Notes: generated from the sequence alone by a model not told the origin. A stretch of DNA of 49,824 bases from Bacteroidales bacterium (GCA_025355465.1 JANXZO010000035.1:1-49824); one strand, 5' to 3'. Positions 38,981 through 47,475 are shown, counted from the first letter of the stretch. Numbers and translations: made by a program.

Positions 38981-40480
38981 ATGAAATATACAACCATCGT
39001 TAATAATCAAACCATACCGGTCTCTCAGATCCCGGAAATTCCCTATGATGCCTTCTTTGAGCTGAATGCCGGATTTGTTACCGATGCGCCGGAACTCCAC
39101 TGTGTAAATTACTTCGGGTATCCGGCGGGTTCAAAGGTAAAGCTGATCTGCTGCATGGCCGATGACCTGCACCATGTGATCCATGTCTCCTCCTGCCAGG
39201 TTCACCCGACAGACCAGCTCCCTTCGCTGGCATCGCAACTCTTTTGTTTCGAGAAATTTGAACGCGAAATTCACGAGAACTTCGGGATCCAGTTCACCGG
39301 TCACCCCTGGCTTAAACCCCTAAGGTATGCACACAACCGGAAAGATCCCGGGCAGACCATCGCAAACTACCCTTTTTACAGCATCCACAGCGAGGAACTA
39401 CATGAGGTAGGGGTCGGTCCGATACATGCCGGGGTGATAGAGCCCGGTCACTTCCGGTTTATCTGCAACGGCGAACAGATCTTACATCTCGAGATTCAGC
39501 TGGGTTACCAGCACCGGGGCATAGAATCGCTGTTTCTCAGCAAAACCAGGTTATCCGAGCGTGTTCAGATCGCCGAAAGCATTGCCGGTGATAATGTGGT
39601 GGCGCATACCCTCGCTTTTGCTGCGGCATGGGAGAGCTTATGCGGCTACAAACCTTCCCCCATGCTCGAATCCGCACGAACGGTGGCCCTTGAACTGGAG
39701 CGCATCGCCATTCATACCGGCGATTTAAGCGCGGCCTGTGCCGATATTGCATACCAGATCGGCAGTGCGGTGTTCGGTCGGCTTCGTACTCCGGTGATCA
39801 ACTTTATGCAGGAGTGGTGCGGAAACCGTCTGGCCAAAGGATTGATAAGACCAGGTACGGATCAATATCCTTTTACCCCGGAGCTGGCTCAGCGGCTTGC
39901 AGAAGTACTGCTCCGCTTTGAGCCCGAATTTATTGAGATGAATACCGAGCTTTTTAAGATGCCAAGCGCCCTTTCCCGTTTTGAGCGCACCGGCACGGTT
40001 TCCCTGGCGAACACCACCGCGATAGGATCGGTTGGATTGGCCGCCCGTGCCAGCGGTTTAAGCAGAGATATCCGTTCATCACATCCTTACGCCGGCTATC
40101 ACACGCTGAAACATGAGCCCATCGTAAAACGTCATGGCGATGTCTATTCCCGCCTTCAGGTGCGTAAACAGGAGGTTCCCCAGTCTATCGGCTATGTGCG
40201 TGAACTCCTGAAAAGTATGGAGACTTCTCAGACTGTCGCAACCCCGCCGGGAACTCCCGCTCCGGGGTCGCTGGTTGTTTCGCTGGTGGAAGGCTGGCGC
40301 GGTGAGATCTGCCACTGCGCTGTTACGGATGCCGGCGGCGAATTGCTGATTTACAAGGTGAAGGATCCCTCCTTTCATAACTGGATGGCGCTGGCCATGG
40401 CGGTGAGGAACAACGAGATCTCGGATTTCCCGATTTGCAACAAGAGTTTTAACCTTTCCTATTGCGGGCACGATCTTTAG
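38981..40480 (+). CDS. HyfG-like large subunit (NuoC-NuoD fusion) without [NiFe] cysteines
   Basis: A 499-aa protein from ATG 38981. Residues 20-130 resemble the NuoC/30-kDa domain ('KFEREIHENFGIQFTGHPWLKPLRY'), and 145-499 the NuoD/hydrogenase large-subunit fold ('GVGPIHAGVIEPGHFRF', 'HLEIQLGYQHRGIESLF'). At the L1 site, where hydrogenases have C-x2-C before a conserved AH, this protein has SIAGDNVVAH (residues 200-209): Ala-202 and Asn-205 replace the two Cys. At the L2 site near the C-terminus it has NLSYCGHDL, with Ser-493 and Gly-496 at the two Cys positions and one Cys shifted by one. It should not bind a [NiFe] center, which fits Ehr complexes. The gene runs straight into the HyfI-like gene. 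Confidence 0.88.
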   Translation: MKYTTIVNNQTIPVSQIPEIPYDAFFELNAGFVTDAPELHCVNYFGYPAGSKVKLICCMADDLHHVIHVSSCQVHPTDQLPSLASQLFCFEKFEREIHENFGIQFTGHPWLKPLRYAHNRKDPGQTIANYPFYSIHSEELHEVGVGPIHAGVIEPGHFRFICNGEQILHLEIQLGYQHRGIESLFLSKTRLSERVQIAESIAGDNVVAHTLAFAAAWESLCGYKPSPMLESARTVALELERIAIHTGDLSAACADIAYQIGSAVFGRLRTPVINFMQEWCGNRLAKGLIRPGTDQYPFTPELAQRLAEVLLRFEPEFIEMNTELFKMPSALSRFERTGTVSLANTTAIGSVGLAARASGLSRDIRSSHPYAGYHTLKHEPIVKRHGDVYSRLQVRKQEVPQSIGYVRELLKSMETSQTVATPPGTPAPGSLVVSLVEGWRGEICHCAVTDAGGELLIYKVKDPSFHNWMALAMAVRNNEISDFPICNKSFNLSYCGHDL

Positions 40481-40500
40481 CCTGCCTAAACAACCCAAGC

Positions 40501-41244
40501 ATGTTAGGTCATATCAAAATACTTTACCACGAGGGAAAACAGTTCATACCGGATGTTACAACAGCCAGGGTGCCGGGCATCTTCAGAGGACGGCCGGTGA
40601 TCAGCAGGACGAAGGCAGACGAAGAGGCGCTGGTTAACATCTGTCCGCTTGGCGCGATCACGGCCAGCCCCGTTCAACTCGATCTGGGGAGATGTTCCTT
40701 TTGCGGTGAATGCGCCCGGCAGTTTCCCGAGAAGATAGAATTTACCACCGACTACATGATCTCCGTCAACGACAGGGAGCGTCTGATCATCACGGAAGGG
40801 GTCAATGAACCGCTGAAGATCAGCCCGGAAAAGGTAAGGAGGGAGATCCCCCGTTTGTTCCGGAAATCGCTCAAGTTAAGAGAGGTTTCGGCGGGTGGCG
40901 ATAACAGCTGCGAGTGGGAACTCAATGCCGCAAACAATGTTCAGTTCGACATGAGCCGCTTTGGCATAGAGTTCGTGGCGTCGCCGCGTCATGCCGATGG
41001 AGTGGTGATCACGGGGCCGGTAACGGAGAACATGGCCGAAGCGCTTCAGATTTGCTACGATGCCATTCCCGACCCTAAAGTTATCATCCTGGCAGGAACG
41101 GATGCCATCAGTGGCGGCATCTTCCGGGACACGCCAGCGATAAACCGCGATTTTTTGAACAGGTATAAGATCGATCTTTACGTGCCGGGAAATCCGATAC
41201 ATCCACTCACTTTTATCAATGGGGTACTGGATCTGATAAAATAA
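40501..41244 (+). CDS. Ferredoxin-HyfI-like small subunit with degenerate proximal cluster
   Basis: A 247-aa protein from ATG 40501. The N-terminal ferredoxin-like part keeps Cys-48 (NICPLGAI) and Cys-65, -68 and -71 (CSFCGEC), which together make one [4Fe-4S] site of a two-cluster ferredoxin. The last Cys of the second site is Phe-75. The C-terminal part is NuoB/HyfI-like (SPRHAD, 'VVITGPVTENM', 'GTDAISGG', 'YVPGNPIHP'). The family's four proximal-cluster Cys lie in CxxC, GxC and GCPP motifs. Here they are Asp-134, Cys-137, Asp-201 and Asn-231, so that cluster is very probably absent. It could still receive electrons through its one ferredoxin cluster. It ends the operon. Confidence 0.88.
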   Translation: MLGHIKILYHEGKQFIPDVTTARVPGIFRGRPVISRTKADEEALVNICPLGAITASPVQLDLGRCSFCGECARQFPEKIEFTTDYMISVNDRERLIITEGVNEPLKISPEKVRREIPRLFRKSLKLREVSAGGDNSCEWELNAANNVQFDMSRFGIEFVASPRHADGVVITGPVTENMAEALQICYDAIPDPKVIILAGTDAISGGIFRDTPAINRDFLNRYKIDLYVPGNPIHPLTFINGVLDLIK

Positions 41245-41280
41245 TCCGACCTTTGCCTTACCCTCTCTTATACTTATGAC

Positions 41281-41288
41281 TATCTTTG
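41281..41288 (+). promoter_or_regulatory. -7 element for the small TPR gene
   Basis: TATCTTTG is a perfect TAnnTTTG box. A TTTG at 41252-41255 lies 25 bp upstream, longer than the usual spacer. The start would be near 41295, about 15 bp before the ATG. Confidence 0.5.
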
Positions 41289-41309
41289 ATCCATTCAAAA
41301 GTCTGCCGA

Positions 41310-41858
41310 ATGAAAAAGTCAGCGCTGATCCTCTCTTCACTGTTTTGCAACATCATGTTGTTGATCCCGTTTTTCACGGCTGCACAGACACCCATCGACG
41401 ATTCCATCAGGTATTACTACTATTTTGCCTATGCCCAGACCAATGCGGTGGGTGATAACCGTGAAGCGATAAAGGCCTATACCAAGATCCTGCGTCTCGA
41501 TCCGAAAGATGATGAGGCCCTGATGATGCGGGCAAAGAACAAACGGGCCATCGGCGATTACGCCGGCGCCGGGAATGATTACACGCGTGTTTTGCAACTT
41601 GATCCCGGCAGCATTGCCGCTATTGCCGCCAGGTCGGAATGCAGTGCGATCCTTAAAAAATATGCCGATGCAATCCGCGACAATAATCTGCTTATCTCCA
41701 TGGAGCCAGGCAATCCATCGTATTACACCAACCGTGGATTGAACAAAGTACAGCTCAACGACATCCAGGGAGCCTGCGATGATTTTGAAAAGGCGAAGTT
41801 CCTGGGCGGCGTCTATGCTGCCGTGCTGATCCGGCAATTTTGTCTGGAGCTTTATTGA
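41310..41858 (+). CDS. Exported TPR protein
   Basis: A 182-aa protein from ATG 41310 with a signal peptide (MKKSALILSSLFCNIMLLIPFFTAAQ). About three TPR units follow: 'REAIKAYTKILRLDPKDDEALMMRA', 'AGAGNDYTRVLQLDPGSIAAIAA' and 'ADAIRDNNLLISMEPGNPSYYTNRGLNKVQLNDIQGACDDFEKA'. It is likely to lie in the periplasm and bind a partner protein. It resembles the repeats of the larger TPR protein at 29892-31856. It has its own promoter and is 65 bp from the end of the Ehr-like operon; a link between the two is not shown. Confidence 0.75.
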   Translation: MKKSALILSSLFCNIMLLIPFFTAAQTPIDDSIRYYYYFAYAQTNAVGDNREAIKAYTKILRLDPKDDEALMMRAKNKRAIGDYAGAGNDYTRVLQLDPGSIAAIAARSECSAILKKYADAIRDNNLLISMEPGNPSYYTNRGLNKVQLNDIQGACDDFEKAKFLGGVYAAVLIRQFCLELY

Positions 41859-41918
41859 CCTCCTTCCGATCTGTTTTTTTCTTACCTTGGCCCTGTTTTT
41901 AATACGTCTTCAAAGGTT

Positions 41919-43847
41919 ATGAAAATATTGCTTATCAGTCCGGGAACGGCCGATGACATCGATGGAAAAATAACGCGTGAAATTCCTTATCTTTTTGCAA
42001 AAACCCTCTTTGCGCCACATGCCGTAGCTGCGGTAGCCGCACTTACGCCGGCCGGCTACGAAGTGGAAATACACGATGAATATGCCCGCGGACCGGCCGA
42101 CCCGGTTCTTCAAAAGAACGGGCACGACATCATCGGAATCTCTATCACCTCCAACCAGCTCAAACGGTCGTTGCACCTTGCGAACGTCGCTAAAAAAAGC
42201 AATCCGAAAGCGTTGGTGGTAGTCGGAGGCATCGGTGTTGAGCACCTCGTCTCCAAAAATCCGGAGGATATCGACGTGGTTTTTCATGGAGAGGCCGAGG
42301 AGACCTGGCCGGTTTTTCTGGAGGATCTAAAACGGGGTAAATGGCTTCCGGTGTACAAGCACCACTCCAAACCCGACATGACGAAAACCCCGCCGCCGCG
42401 CTGGGAGCTGATGAAAGCCGACCTCTCGGCGTATACGGCAGCGCTGGTGCAGACCACCCGGGGCTGTCCGTTCGATTGCAGTTTCTGCGATGTGATCTAT
42501 ACCTACGGACGGAAACCCCGGAGCAAGACCATCCCCCAGGTGCTGGAAGAGGTAAAGCGGCTCAGCGCCTTGAATACCACCATGATCTTCATTGCCGACG
42601 ACAATTTCGCCGGAGATAAAAAATACACCAAAGCCCTGCTCAGGGAACTCATCCCGCTGAACAATTCATTTGCCGTGCCGATCGGATTCCTTACGCAGAT
42701 CGATATCACCATTGCCGGCGATGAGGAGTTGCTGAAATTGCTGGCCGATTGCAACTTTCAGGCGGTCATGATCGGCATCGAGTCGGTGAATGAAGAGTCG
42801 CTGAAGGACCTCAACAAGCAGCAGAACCTGCGTATTTCGGTCACTGAGGCCGTCCGCACAATACAGTCGTATGGCATTGTGGTGCTGGCGCATATGATCA
42901 TCGGCGCCGATTCCGACGACAACACGGTATTTGAGAAAACCGCTGCCTTTATCGCCGAAGCCAATATCGTACACCACCTCTGCCATCCGCTGGCGGCTCC
43001 CTACGGAACAAAAATGTGGTACGACCTGAAGCGCAAAGGACGGATCATCTCCACCGAAAACGAGGAGATCAGCGACAAGCTCGACATCGTTACCAACATC
43101 ATCCCGAAACAGATGACCCGCGTGGCGCTGTTCGAAGGACTGGCCGGTTACTGGGAAGATATCTACAGCCTGGAGAAGTTTAAACATCGGGCGCTCTCTT
43201 TTATTAAGGACATAAAGTATAAGGCGAAAGTAAAATCTCCCGGGATCACGGCCCTCTGGACACAGCGGAAAATGCTGTCGCGCGTTTTTACCTTTTTCAT
43301 GTTCGAAATGGGCCGGGAGCACCGAAAGACATTCTTTACCATACTCCTGGCTGCAGGGTGGAAAGGGATGTACCTGCTTCCCAAGATCATCTACATTTAC
43401 AGCTGCTACCTGGTCGATTCCAAAAGGTCGCTGCACGATGCAGGGGTTGCCCGGGAACATGCAAAATGGGAGCGTGAAAATGCCGGCAAGATCATGGTCG
43501 ACACCACGGTGATCCCTGTTTCGGAAAAGATCCGGGCCGAAGCATCACCCCTGTTCACGGCGGCATACCAGCACTGCAGGTTGAAGTTTTCGAAAAAGGA
43601 GGGACTGTATGCCGCGGTAATCACCGCCATGGTAGATTTTAACGACCGGTTTGGAAATACATTTGAAACGTATGATGATTTCCAGAAGGAGAATCTGAAA
43701 AATTGCTGCGACCGGATCATCGCGCAGCTGGTTGAAAGCGAAGCCGACGATTCCCCTGACCTTCCGCTCACTCCTCCGCCGGGATTCGTGCGCGAAATAC
43801 TCGATGCCCTCGACAACGCTGTTCGCTACCGGAACATGAACAATTGA
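41919..43847 (+). CDS. B12-binding radical SAM protein
   Basis: A 642-aa protein. Residues 1-150 form a cobalamin-binding-like Rossmann domain ('MKILLISPGTADDIDGKITREIPYLF', 'VVGGIGVEHL', 'VFHGEAEETW'), without the DxHxxG histidine, as in many radical SAM/B12 enzymes. The radical SAM core starts at 'TTRGCPFDCSFCDV' (Cys-183, -187, -190, the CxxxCxxC cluster ligand) and includes 'MIFIADDNFAGD' and 'VMIGIESVNEESL'. A long C-terminal extension (about 430-642) resembles DUF4070. Substrates of such enzymes include hopanoids, lipids and tetrapyrroles. It precedes the GT87-like gene by 14 bp, which is consistent with a lipid or envelope role, but this is inference. Confidence 0.85.
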   Translation: MKILLISPGTADDIDGKITREIPYLFAKTLFAPHAVAAVAALTPAGYEVEIHDEYARGPADPVLQKNGHDIIGISITSNQLKRSLHLANVAKKSNPKALVVVGGIGVEHLVSKNPEDIDVVFHGEAEETWPVFLEDLKRGKWLPVYKHHSKPDMTKTPPPRWELMKADLSAYTAALVQTTRGCPFDCSFCDVIYTYGRKPRSKTIPQVLEEVKRLSALNTTMIFIADDNFAGDKKYTKALLRELIPLNNSFAVPIGFLTQIDITIAGDEELLKLLADCNFQAVMIGIESVNEESLKDLNKQQNLRISVTEAVRTIQSYGIVVLAHMIIGADSDDNTVFEKTAAFIAEANIVHHLCHPLAAPYGTKMWYDLKRKGRIISTENEEISDKLDIVTNIIPKQMTRVALFEGLAGYWEDIYSLEKFKHRALSFIKDIKYKAKVKSPGITALWTQRKMLSRVFTFFMFEMGREHRKTFFTILLAAGWKGMYLLPKIIYIYSCYLVDSKRSLHDAGVAREHAKWERENAGKIMVDTTVIPVSEKIRAEASPLFTAAYQHCRLKFSKKEGLYAAVITAMVDFNDRFGNTFETYDDFQKENLKNCCDRIIAQLVESEADDSPDLPLTPPPGFVREILDALDNAVRYRNMNN

Positions 43848-43861
43848 CCAACCGGGCACCG

Positions 43862-45049
43862 ATGAACATTGAAACAAACCCGTTCATTCGATTCATTGCC
43901 GGAAAACCAATTCAGGTGATGGCGGCAATCTGGCTTCTGATCTCGCTGGGCGCCGCCATTCAACAGATCTCACTCAGTACAACACAGGATCCGGACAATC
44001 ATAAGTTTTACACAAAATACAATAACTACGTTATTTTTGAGCAGTCGCACCATCATCTGCTGGAGGGCAAAAACCTCTATGTCGGGTACGAAGATGAATA
44101 CTGCGACCTATACAAGTACAGTCCTACGTTTGCCCTGCTTTTCGGCTTTTTCAGTTACCTCCACGCAGGCCCGGGGCTTGTTCTCTGGAACATGTTAAAT
44201 GCGATGCTTCTGCTGCTTGCCGTAGTAATCCTTCCCAAACCCGGACTGAAGATGAAGGCGGCCATGCTGCTTTTTATGACGGTGGAACTGGTGTCCTCGG
44301 TTCAGAATTCACAATCCAATGCACTGATGGCCGCGCTGATCATATTAACCTTTGTATTCCTCGAACGAAGAAATTACCTCCTGGCGCCATTGTTTCTGAT
44401 GGTCGCGGTATTTATTAAACCGTTTGCCCTCGTCGCATTGGCGCTCTATCTGTTGTATCCCGGAAAGCTGAAGCTCGCTGCGATGACCCTTTTCTGGTTC
44501 CTGGTTCTGCTGGCAGCGCCGTTGCTGGTCGTCAGTTTTTCATCCCTGGAATCTCAATACCATAGTTGGTTCACTTTGCTGCAGTCGGACCATACAGCCT
44601 CGGTTGGACTTTCGGTGATGGGGTTGATAAACAGCTGGTTCGGGACAGAAGTGAATAAGCTCTTTATGATGGCAGTGGCGGCCACGCTCTTTATGGTGCC
44701 GTTTCTCCGGGTGAAGTGTTATGGCGATTTTCTTTTCCGGGTTAACCTTTTGTGCTCGGTCCTGATATGGGTCGTGATATTTAACCACATGGCCGAACCG
44801 CCCACCTTTATCATTGCCATGAGCGGGGTGGCCATCTGGTTTTTCAGTCAGTCCGCCAACCGGGTGAACACAATTCTGGCCATTTCGGCTTTTGTGCTGA
44901 CCTCCCTAAGCCCCACAGATATCTTTCCGGCAACCTTCCGCGATGAAGTACTGGTACCCTGGTGCATCAAGGTGGTTCCCTGTATCGTGATCTGGGGAAA
45001 GATCATTTACGACTTGTTGAATTCTAAACTCAATCGATATGAAGGCTAA
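43862..45049 (+). CDS. GT87-like glycosyltransferase (DUF2029)
   Basis: A 395-aa polytopic protein from ATG 43862; a TTG at 43844 would overlap the radical SAM gene by 4 bp. About nine hydrophobic segments follow a short cytoplasmic start. After TM1 the external loop has an acidic region ('YVGYEDEYCDLYKYSPTFALLF') with the Asp/Glu residues typical of GT-C enzymes, and 'LVSSVQNSQSNALMAALIILTF' is a DUF2029/GT87 feature (the QN/SN pattern). Such enzymes use polyprenol-phosphate sugars as donors on the outer face of the membrane. It overlaps the HAD gene by 11 bp and so forms an operon with it. Confidence 0.72.
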   Translation: MNIETNPFIRFIAGKPIQVMAAIWLLISLGAAIQQISLSTTQDPDNHKFYTKYNNYVIFEQSHHHLLEGKNLYVGYEDEYCDLYKYSPTFALLFGFFSYLHAGPGLVLWNMLNAMLLLLAVVILPKPGLKMKAAMLLFMTVELVSSVQNSQSNALMAALIILTFVFLERRNYLLAPLFLMVAVFIKPFALVALALYLLYPGKLKLAAMTLFWFLVLLAAPLLVVSFSSLESQYHSWFTLLQSDHTASVGLSVMGLINSWFGTEVNKLFMMAVAATLFMVPFLRVKCYGDFLFRVNLLCSVLIWVVIFNHMAEPPTFIIAMSGVAIWFFSQSANRVNTILAISAFVLTSLSPTDIFPATFRDEVLVPWCIKVVPCIVIWGKIIYDLLNSKLNRYEG

Positions 45050-46307
45050 AAAACAATTCTTTGCGCTACTCGTCCTGATGTTCTTTGTTACCGGTTCCGG
45101 TATTGGTCAGAAAACCGGTTTTTCAGCGGACGGCGGGCTCGACCGGCTGAACTGGTCGGAGAGAAACTACCAGGTGCTCAACCAGCTGATCGCCGATTAC
45201 GGGAGCAACGGACCGCGTTACGATAAACAAAATCCGCCTTACGCCGTATTTGACTGGGACCAGACCTGTGCCCATTTCGATGTGGAGGAGGCGATGATGC
45301 GGTATCAGATGTTTCACCTGCTGTTCAAACTTACGAAGGAGCAGTTCAAAGGGCTGCTCAAAGACGACATCAACGGCATAACGACCTTATCAGCGGAGGA
45401 TCGGAAGGTAAAACTCGCCGACCTCAATGCCGACCTCACCGCGGATTACAATTTCCTGTACGATAACTTCTCGGGGATGAGCGGAACCATGAGCCTTGCA
45501 GATATTAAGAAAACCAATCAATACAAGGACTTCATTGCCAAACTCTCGTTTTTGAGCGATGGCTATTCCGCCACCAGAGGCATCGGGATCGAGTACAGCT
45601 ATGCCTGGGTGCTCTCGCTGTTTGCCGGGTACACCACCAGGGAGGTAAAATCGATGGCCAGGGAGGCCATATCCTGTGAACTGGCCGATCAGCTAAGCAG
45701 GCAAACCCTGCAATCACCGGCCGGATTTAAATCAAAAGCCGGCGTTGTCAGCTCCTCTTACCACAGTGGGTTAAGGGTTTTTCCCGAGATGCAGAACCTA
45801 TTTGCCACGCTGATGAAGAACGGGATCGAAGTCTATATTGTCTCGGCCAGTTTCAAGCCGGTGGTAACGGTATTTTCGGGTATCGGAGCCTTCGGGTACA
45901 ACCTGCCGGCTGCCCATGTGATCGGGATGGAACTTGATACCGCCAAAGATGGCAGGATCCTTCCCGGATATAAGAGCGGCTGGGTGAAAACGGTCAGATA
46001 CGGAAAAGTTGAGGCGATCAACAGGGTTATTAAGCAGGGCCTGGGCAGAACCAGTGACCCGTTGTTTGGCGCGGGCGACAGCGACGGCGATTATGAGATG
46101 CTGACCGGGTTTCCGGGGATGAAATTATCGCTGATCTGGAACCGGGTGAAAGGCGGTGATATCGGCAGGTTATGCAAGCAGGCGGTGGATGAGATGAACA
46201 ACCCCAATCCACGGTACATCCTTCAGGGACGCAACGAAAATACCGGCTTGGCCATACCCGGTTCATCTACGATTCTTTTTGGGAAGTCAGAACCACGGCT
46301 TCTTTAA
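45039..46307 (+). CDS. Exported HAD-family phosphatase
   Basis: A 422-aa protein with a signal peptide (MKAKKQFFALLVLMFFVTGSGIGQ). Motif I is VFDWDQTC, with nucleophile Asp-72 and general acid Asp-74. Motif II lies in 'VYIVSASFKPVV' (Ser), and the acidic motif IV is 'FGAGDSDGDYEML'. A helical cap (about 85-220) follows motif I. It resembles the phosphoserine phosphatase/phosphorylcholine phosphatase branch and would hydrolyse a phosphomonoester in the periplasm. The substrate is unknown. It shares 11 bp with the GT87-like gene. Confidence 0.78.
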   Translation: MKAKKQFFALLVLMFFVTGSGIGQKTGFSADGGLDRLNWSERNYQVLNQLIADYGSNGPRYDKQNPPYAVFDWDQTCAHFDVEEAMMRYQMFHLLFKLTKEQFKGLLKDDINGITTLSAEDRKVKLADLNADLTADYNFLYDNFSGMSGTMSLADIKKTNQYKDFIAKLSFLSDGYSATRGIGIEYSYAWVLSLFAGYTTREVKSMAREAISCELADQLSRQTLQSPAGFKSKAGVVSSSYHSGLRVFPEMQNLFATLMKNGIEVYIVSASFKPVVTVFSGIGAFGYNLPAAHVIGMELDTAKDGRILPGYKSGWVKTVRYGKVEAINRVIKQGLGRTSDPLFGAGDSDGDYEMLTGFPGMKLSLIWNRVKGGDIGRLCKQAVDEMNNPNPRYILQGRNENTGLAIPGSSTILFGKSEPRLL

Positions 46308-46427
46308 AGATCCCCTTCCGGGAAAAGAACTTATTACCGTTTGTTGTTGATAAAATTCCCTGTTGCGCTGTTTCCCTGTGCAAAATGCCCAGTAATTTTA
46401 AGTGGTAACCAAAAGAAACCCGCTGTC

Positions 46428-46640
46428 ATGAAAAACGTACGACATATTACCGCAAACGATGTAGTTGACAACAGGATGGCCATGTCAAACCACCAGGCGA
46501 ATGTTCCAAAGTCAAAGTTGTCTTCAGGATCAGTTGCCGATAAATATCCGGTACTGCTCGACGATGGTAAAACGATTGTATTTATAACCGATAAAAGCCG
46601 GGAGCGGGAGATCAGACTGCGTTATGCCTTGCGGAGGTAA
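46428..46640 (+). CDS. Small hypothetical protein
   Basis: A 70-aa soluble protein from the ATG at 46428 (MKNVRHITANDVVDNRMAM). It is polar and Lys/Arg-rich, ending 'TIVFITDKSREREIRLRYALRR'. I do not recognise a domain. An upstream in-frame codon at 46341 would add a hydrophobic, Cys-containing stretch that does not look like a signal peptide. No neighbours suggest a role, and it lies at the start of a long gene-poor stretch. Confidence 0.5.
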   Translation: MKNVRHITANDVVDNRMAMSNHQANVPKSKLSSGSVADKYPVLLDDGKTIVFITDKSREREIRLRYALRR

Positions 46641-47094
46641 TGATTATCTCTACCTGTTAATAGGGCTGGATATAAACTGATGAGAATCCGCAGTGTTATA
46701 GACACCGGTCGTCTATTCGGTTTCGTTATCTGCTGCGATACTGATATATTCGGTTGTTTCAGGGTAATCCCAAATTTACATTTTCAGCTCCCTGCACGAA
46801 CCCATCCCATACGACTCTGTTAAACAATAGGACAAGATCATCTCTCCCACCATGATATAATTATCTCATTCTAAGTGATCAATGAGTCGATACTGTGGCT
46901 AAACACTTTCCAATTACGTGTATTAGGAACATATTTTTTGCAACTGTTGCATTGTTATCAATATATTTTTACTTTTACCATATCATTTACTTATAATTCA
47001 GTATTGTAATGCTTGAATGGCAAGTATTGTGTGACCAATCTCCTATGAATATCCAAACCATAATAAAAAATCAAACTAACCCAACAATTTAAAT
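46641..47094. other. Gene-poor AT-rich stretch
   Basis: I see no gene, repeat or clear promoter here. The second half is AT-rich and ends in the A-rich leader of the 34-aa lipoprotein. It may be a relic of a lost gene or an insertion. Confidence 0.4.
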
Positions 47095-47199
47095 ATGAAA
47101 ACAAAATCTTTACTTTTTATGGCAGCGGTTGCACTAATATTAGCCTCGTGCGGAACAAGGAAGGTTAGTTGGGCTTACGGTAGTAGTGAGGAAGCTTAA
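47095..47199 (+). CDS. 34-aa putative lipoprotein
   Basis: ATG at 47095 and TAA at 47197-47199. The peptide begins MKTKSLLFMAAVALILASC, a clean lipoprotein signal: two Lys, a hydrophobic core and a LASC lipobox with Cys-19. The mature part would be only 16 residues (CGTRKVSWAYGSSEEA). An A-rich leader precedes the ATG. Either it is a true small lipoprotein, as known in several Bacteroidota, or the 5' remnant of a longer decayed gene. The next frame (ATG at 47201) is only about 19 codons. There is no known partner. Confidence 0.5.
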   Translation: MKTKSLLFMAAVALILASCGTRKVSWAYGSSEEA

Positions 47200-47304
47200 A
47201 ATGAAGATAAAGACCAATATGGGCTATAGGGGAATTGTCAACTTGGGGGTGAAATGATGAACTTGAAAGAAAATAGAATTCTGAATGAAAGTGTTGGTCT
47301 TCAG

Positions 47305-47348
47305 AAAAAAAAATAACTTGCAAGACATTCAAAATCTGCAAGTTATTT
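47305..47348 (-). terminator. Terminator of tRNA-Arg
   Basis: AAATAACTTGCA at 47311-47322 and TGCAAGTTATTT at 47337-47348 form a perfect 12-bp stem with a 14-nt loop. On the minus strand a T run (complement of A at 47305-47313) follows, as in a rho-independent terminator 18 nt downstream of the tRNA. Confidence 0.8.
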
Positions 47349-47365
47349 AGTTACAGTGCTAAAAG

Positions 47366-47437
47366 TAGCCCCGGCAGGAATCGAACCTGCATTTAAAGTT
47401 TAGGAAACTTCCGTTCTATCCATTGAACTACGGAGCC
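47366..47437 (-). tRNA. tRNA-Arg (anticodon CCU)
   Basis: A 72-nt tRNA read on the minus strand, including the discriminator A at 47366. The acceptor stem GGCTCCG pairs with CGGGGCT (the first pair is G-U). The D-arm has GTTC-AATGGATA-GAAC, the anticodon stem is GAAGT/ACTTT and the loop is TTCCTAA, giving anticodon CCU for AGG codons. The T-arm is GCAGG-TTCGATT-CCTGC. CCA is not encoded. Each arm forms and the conserved T33, T54-like and C56-like bases are in place. Confidence 0.95.
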
Positions 47438-47442
47438 AATTC

Positions 47443-47475
47443 GATTTACGAATTGCGATTTACGATTTATGAATG
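47443..47475. repeat. GATTTACGA direct repeat in the tRNA leader
   Basis: CGATTTACGA occurs at about 47443-47452 and again at 47457-47466, followed by a further partial copy (TTTATGAATG). Such GATTTACGA/AATTACGA runs resemble short dispersed repeats of Bacteroidota. A related AATTACGAATTA run is at about 7995-8006, before pstS. Confidence 0.5.

Noticed and set aside
31973-41244. A true [NiFe] hydrogenase or formate hydrogenlyase
   Set aside because: Both CxxC motifs of the large subunit are missing, no maturation genes (hyp) and no formate dehydrogenase are present.
31973-41244. Respiratory complex I (nuo)
   Set aside because: NuoE, F, G, I, J and M are absent, and the order and fusion of NuoC-D are of the Hyf type.
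47201-47260. Second tiny gene after the 34-aa lipoprotein
   Set aside because: The frame is about 19 codons long and has no signal, motif or ribosome-binding site.
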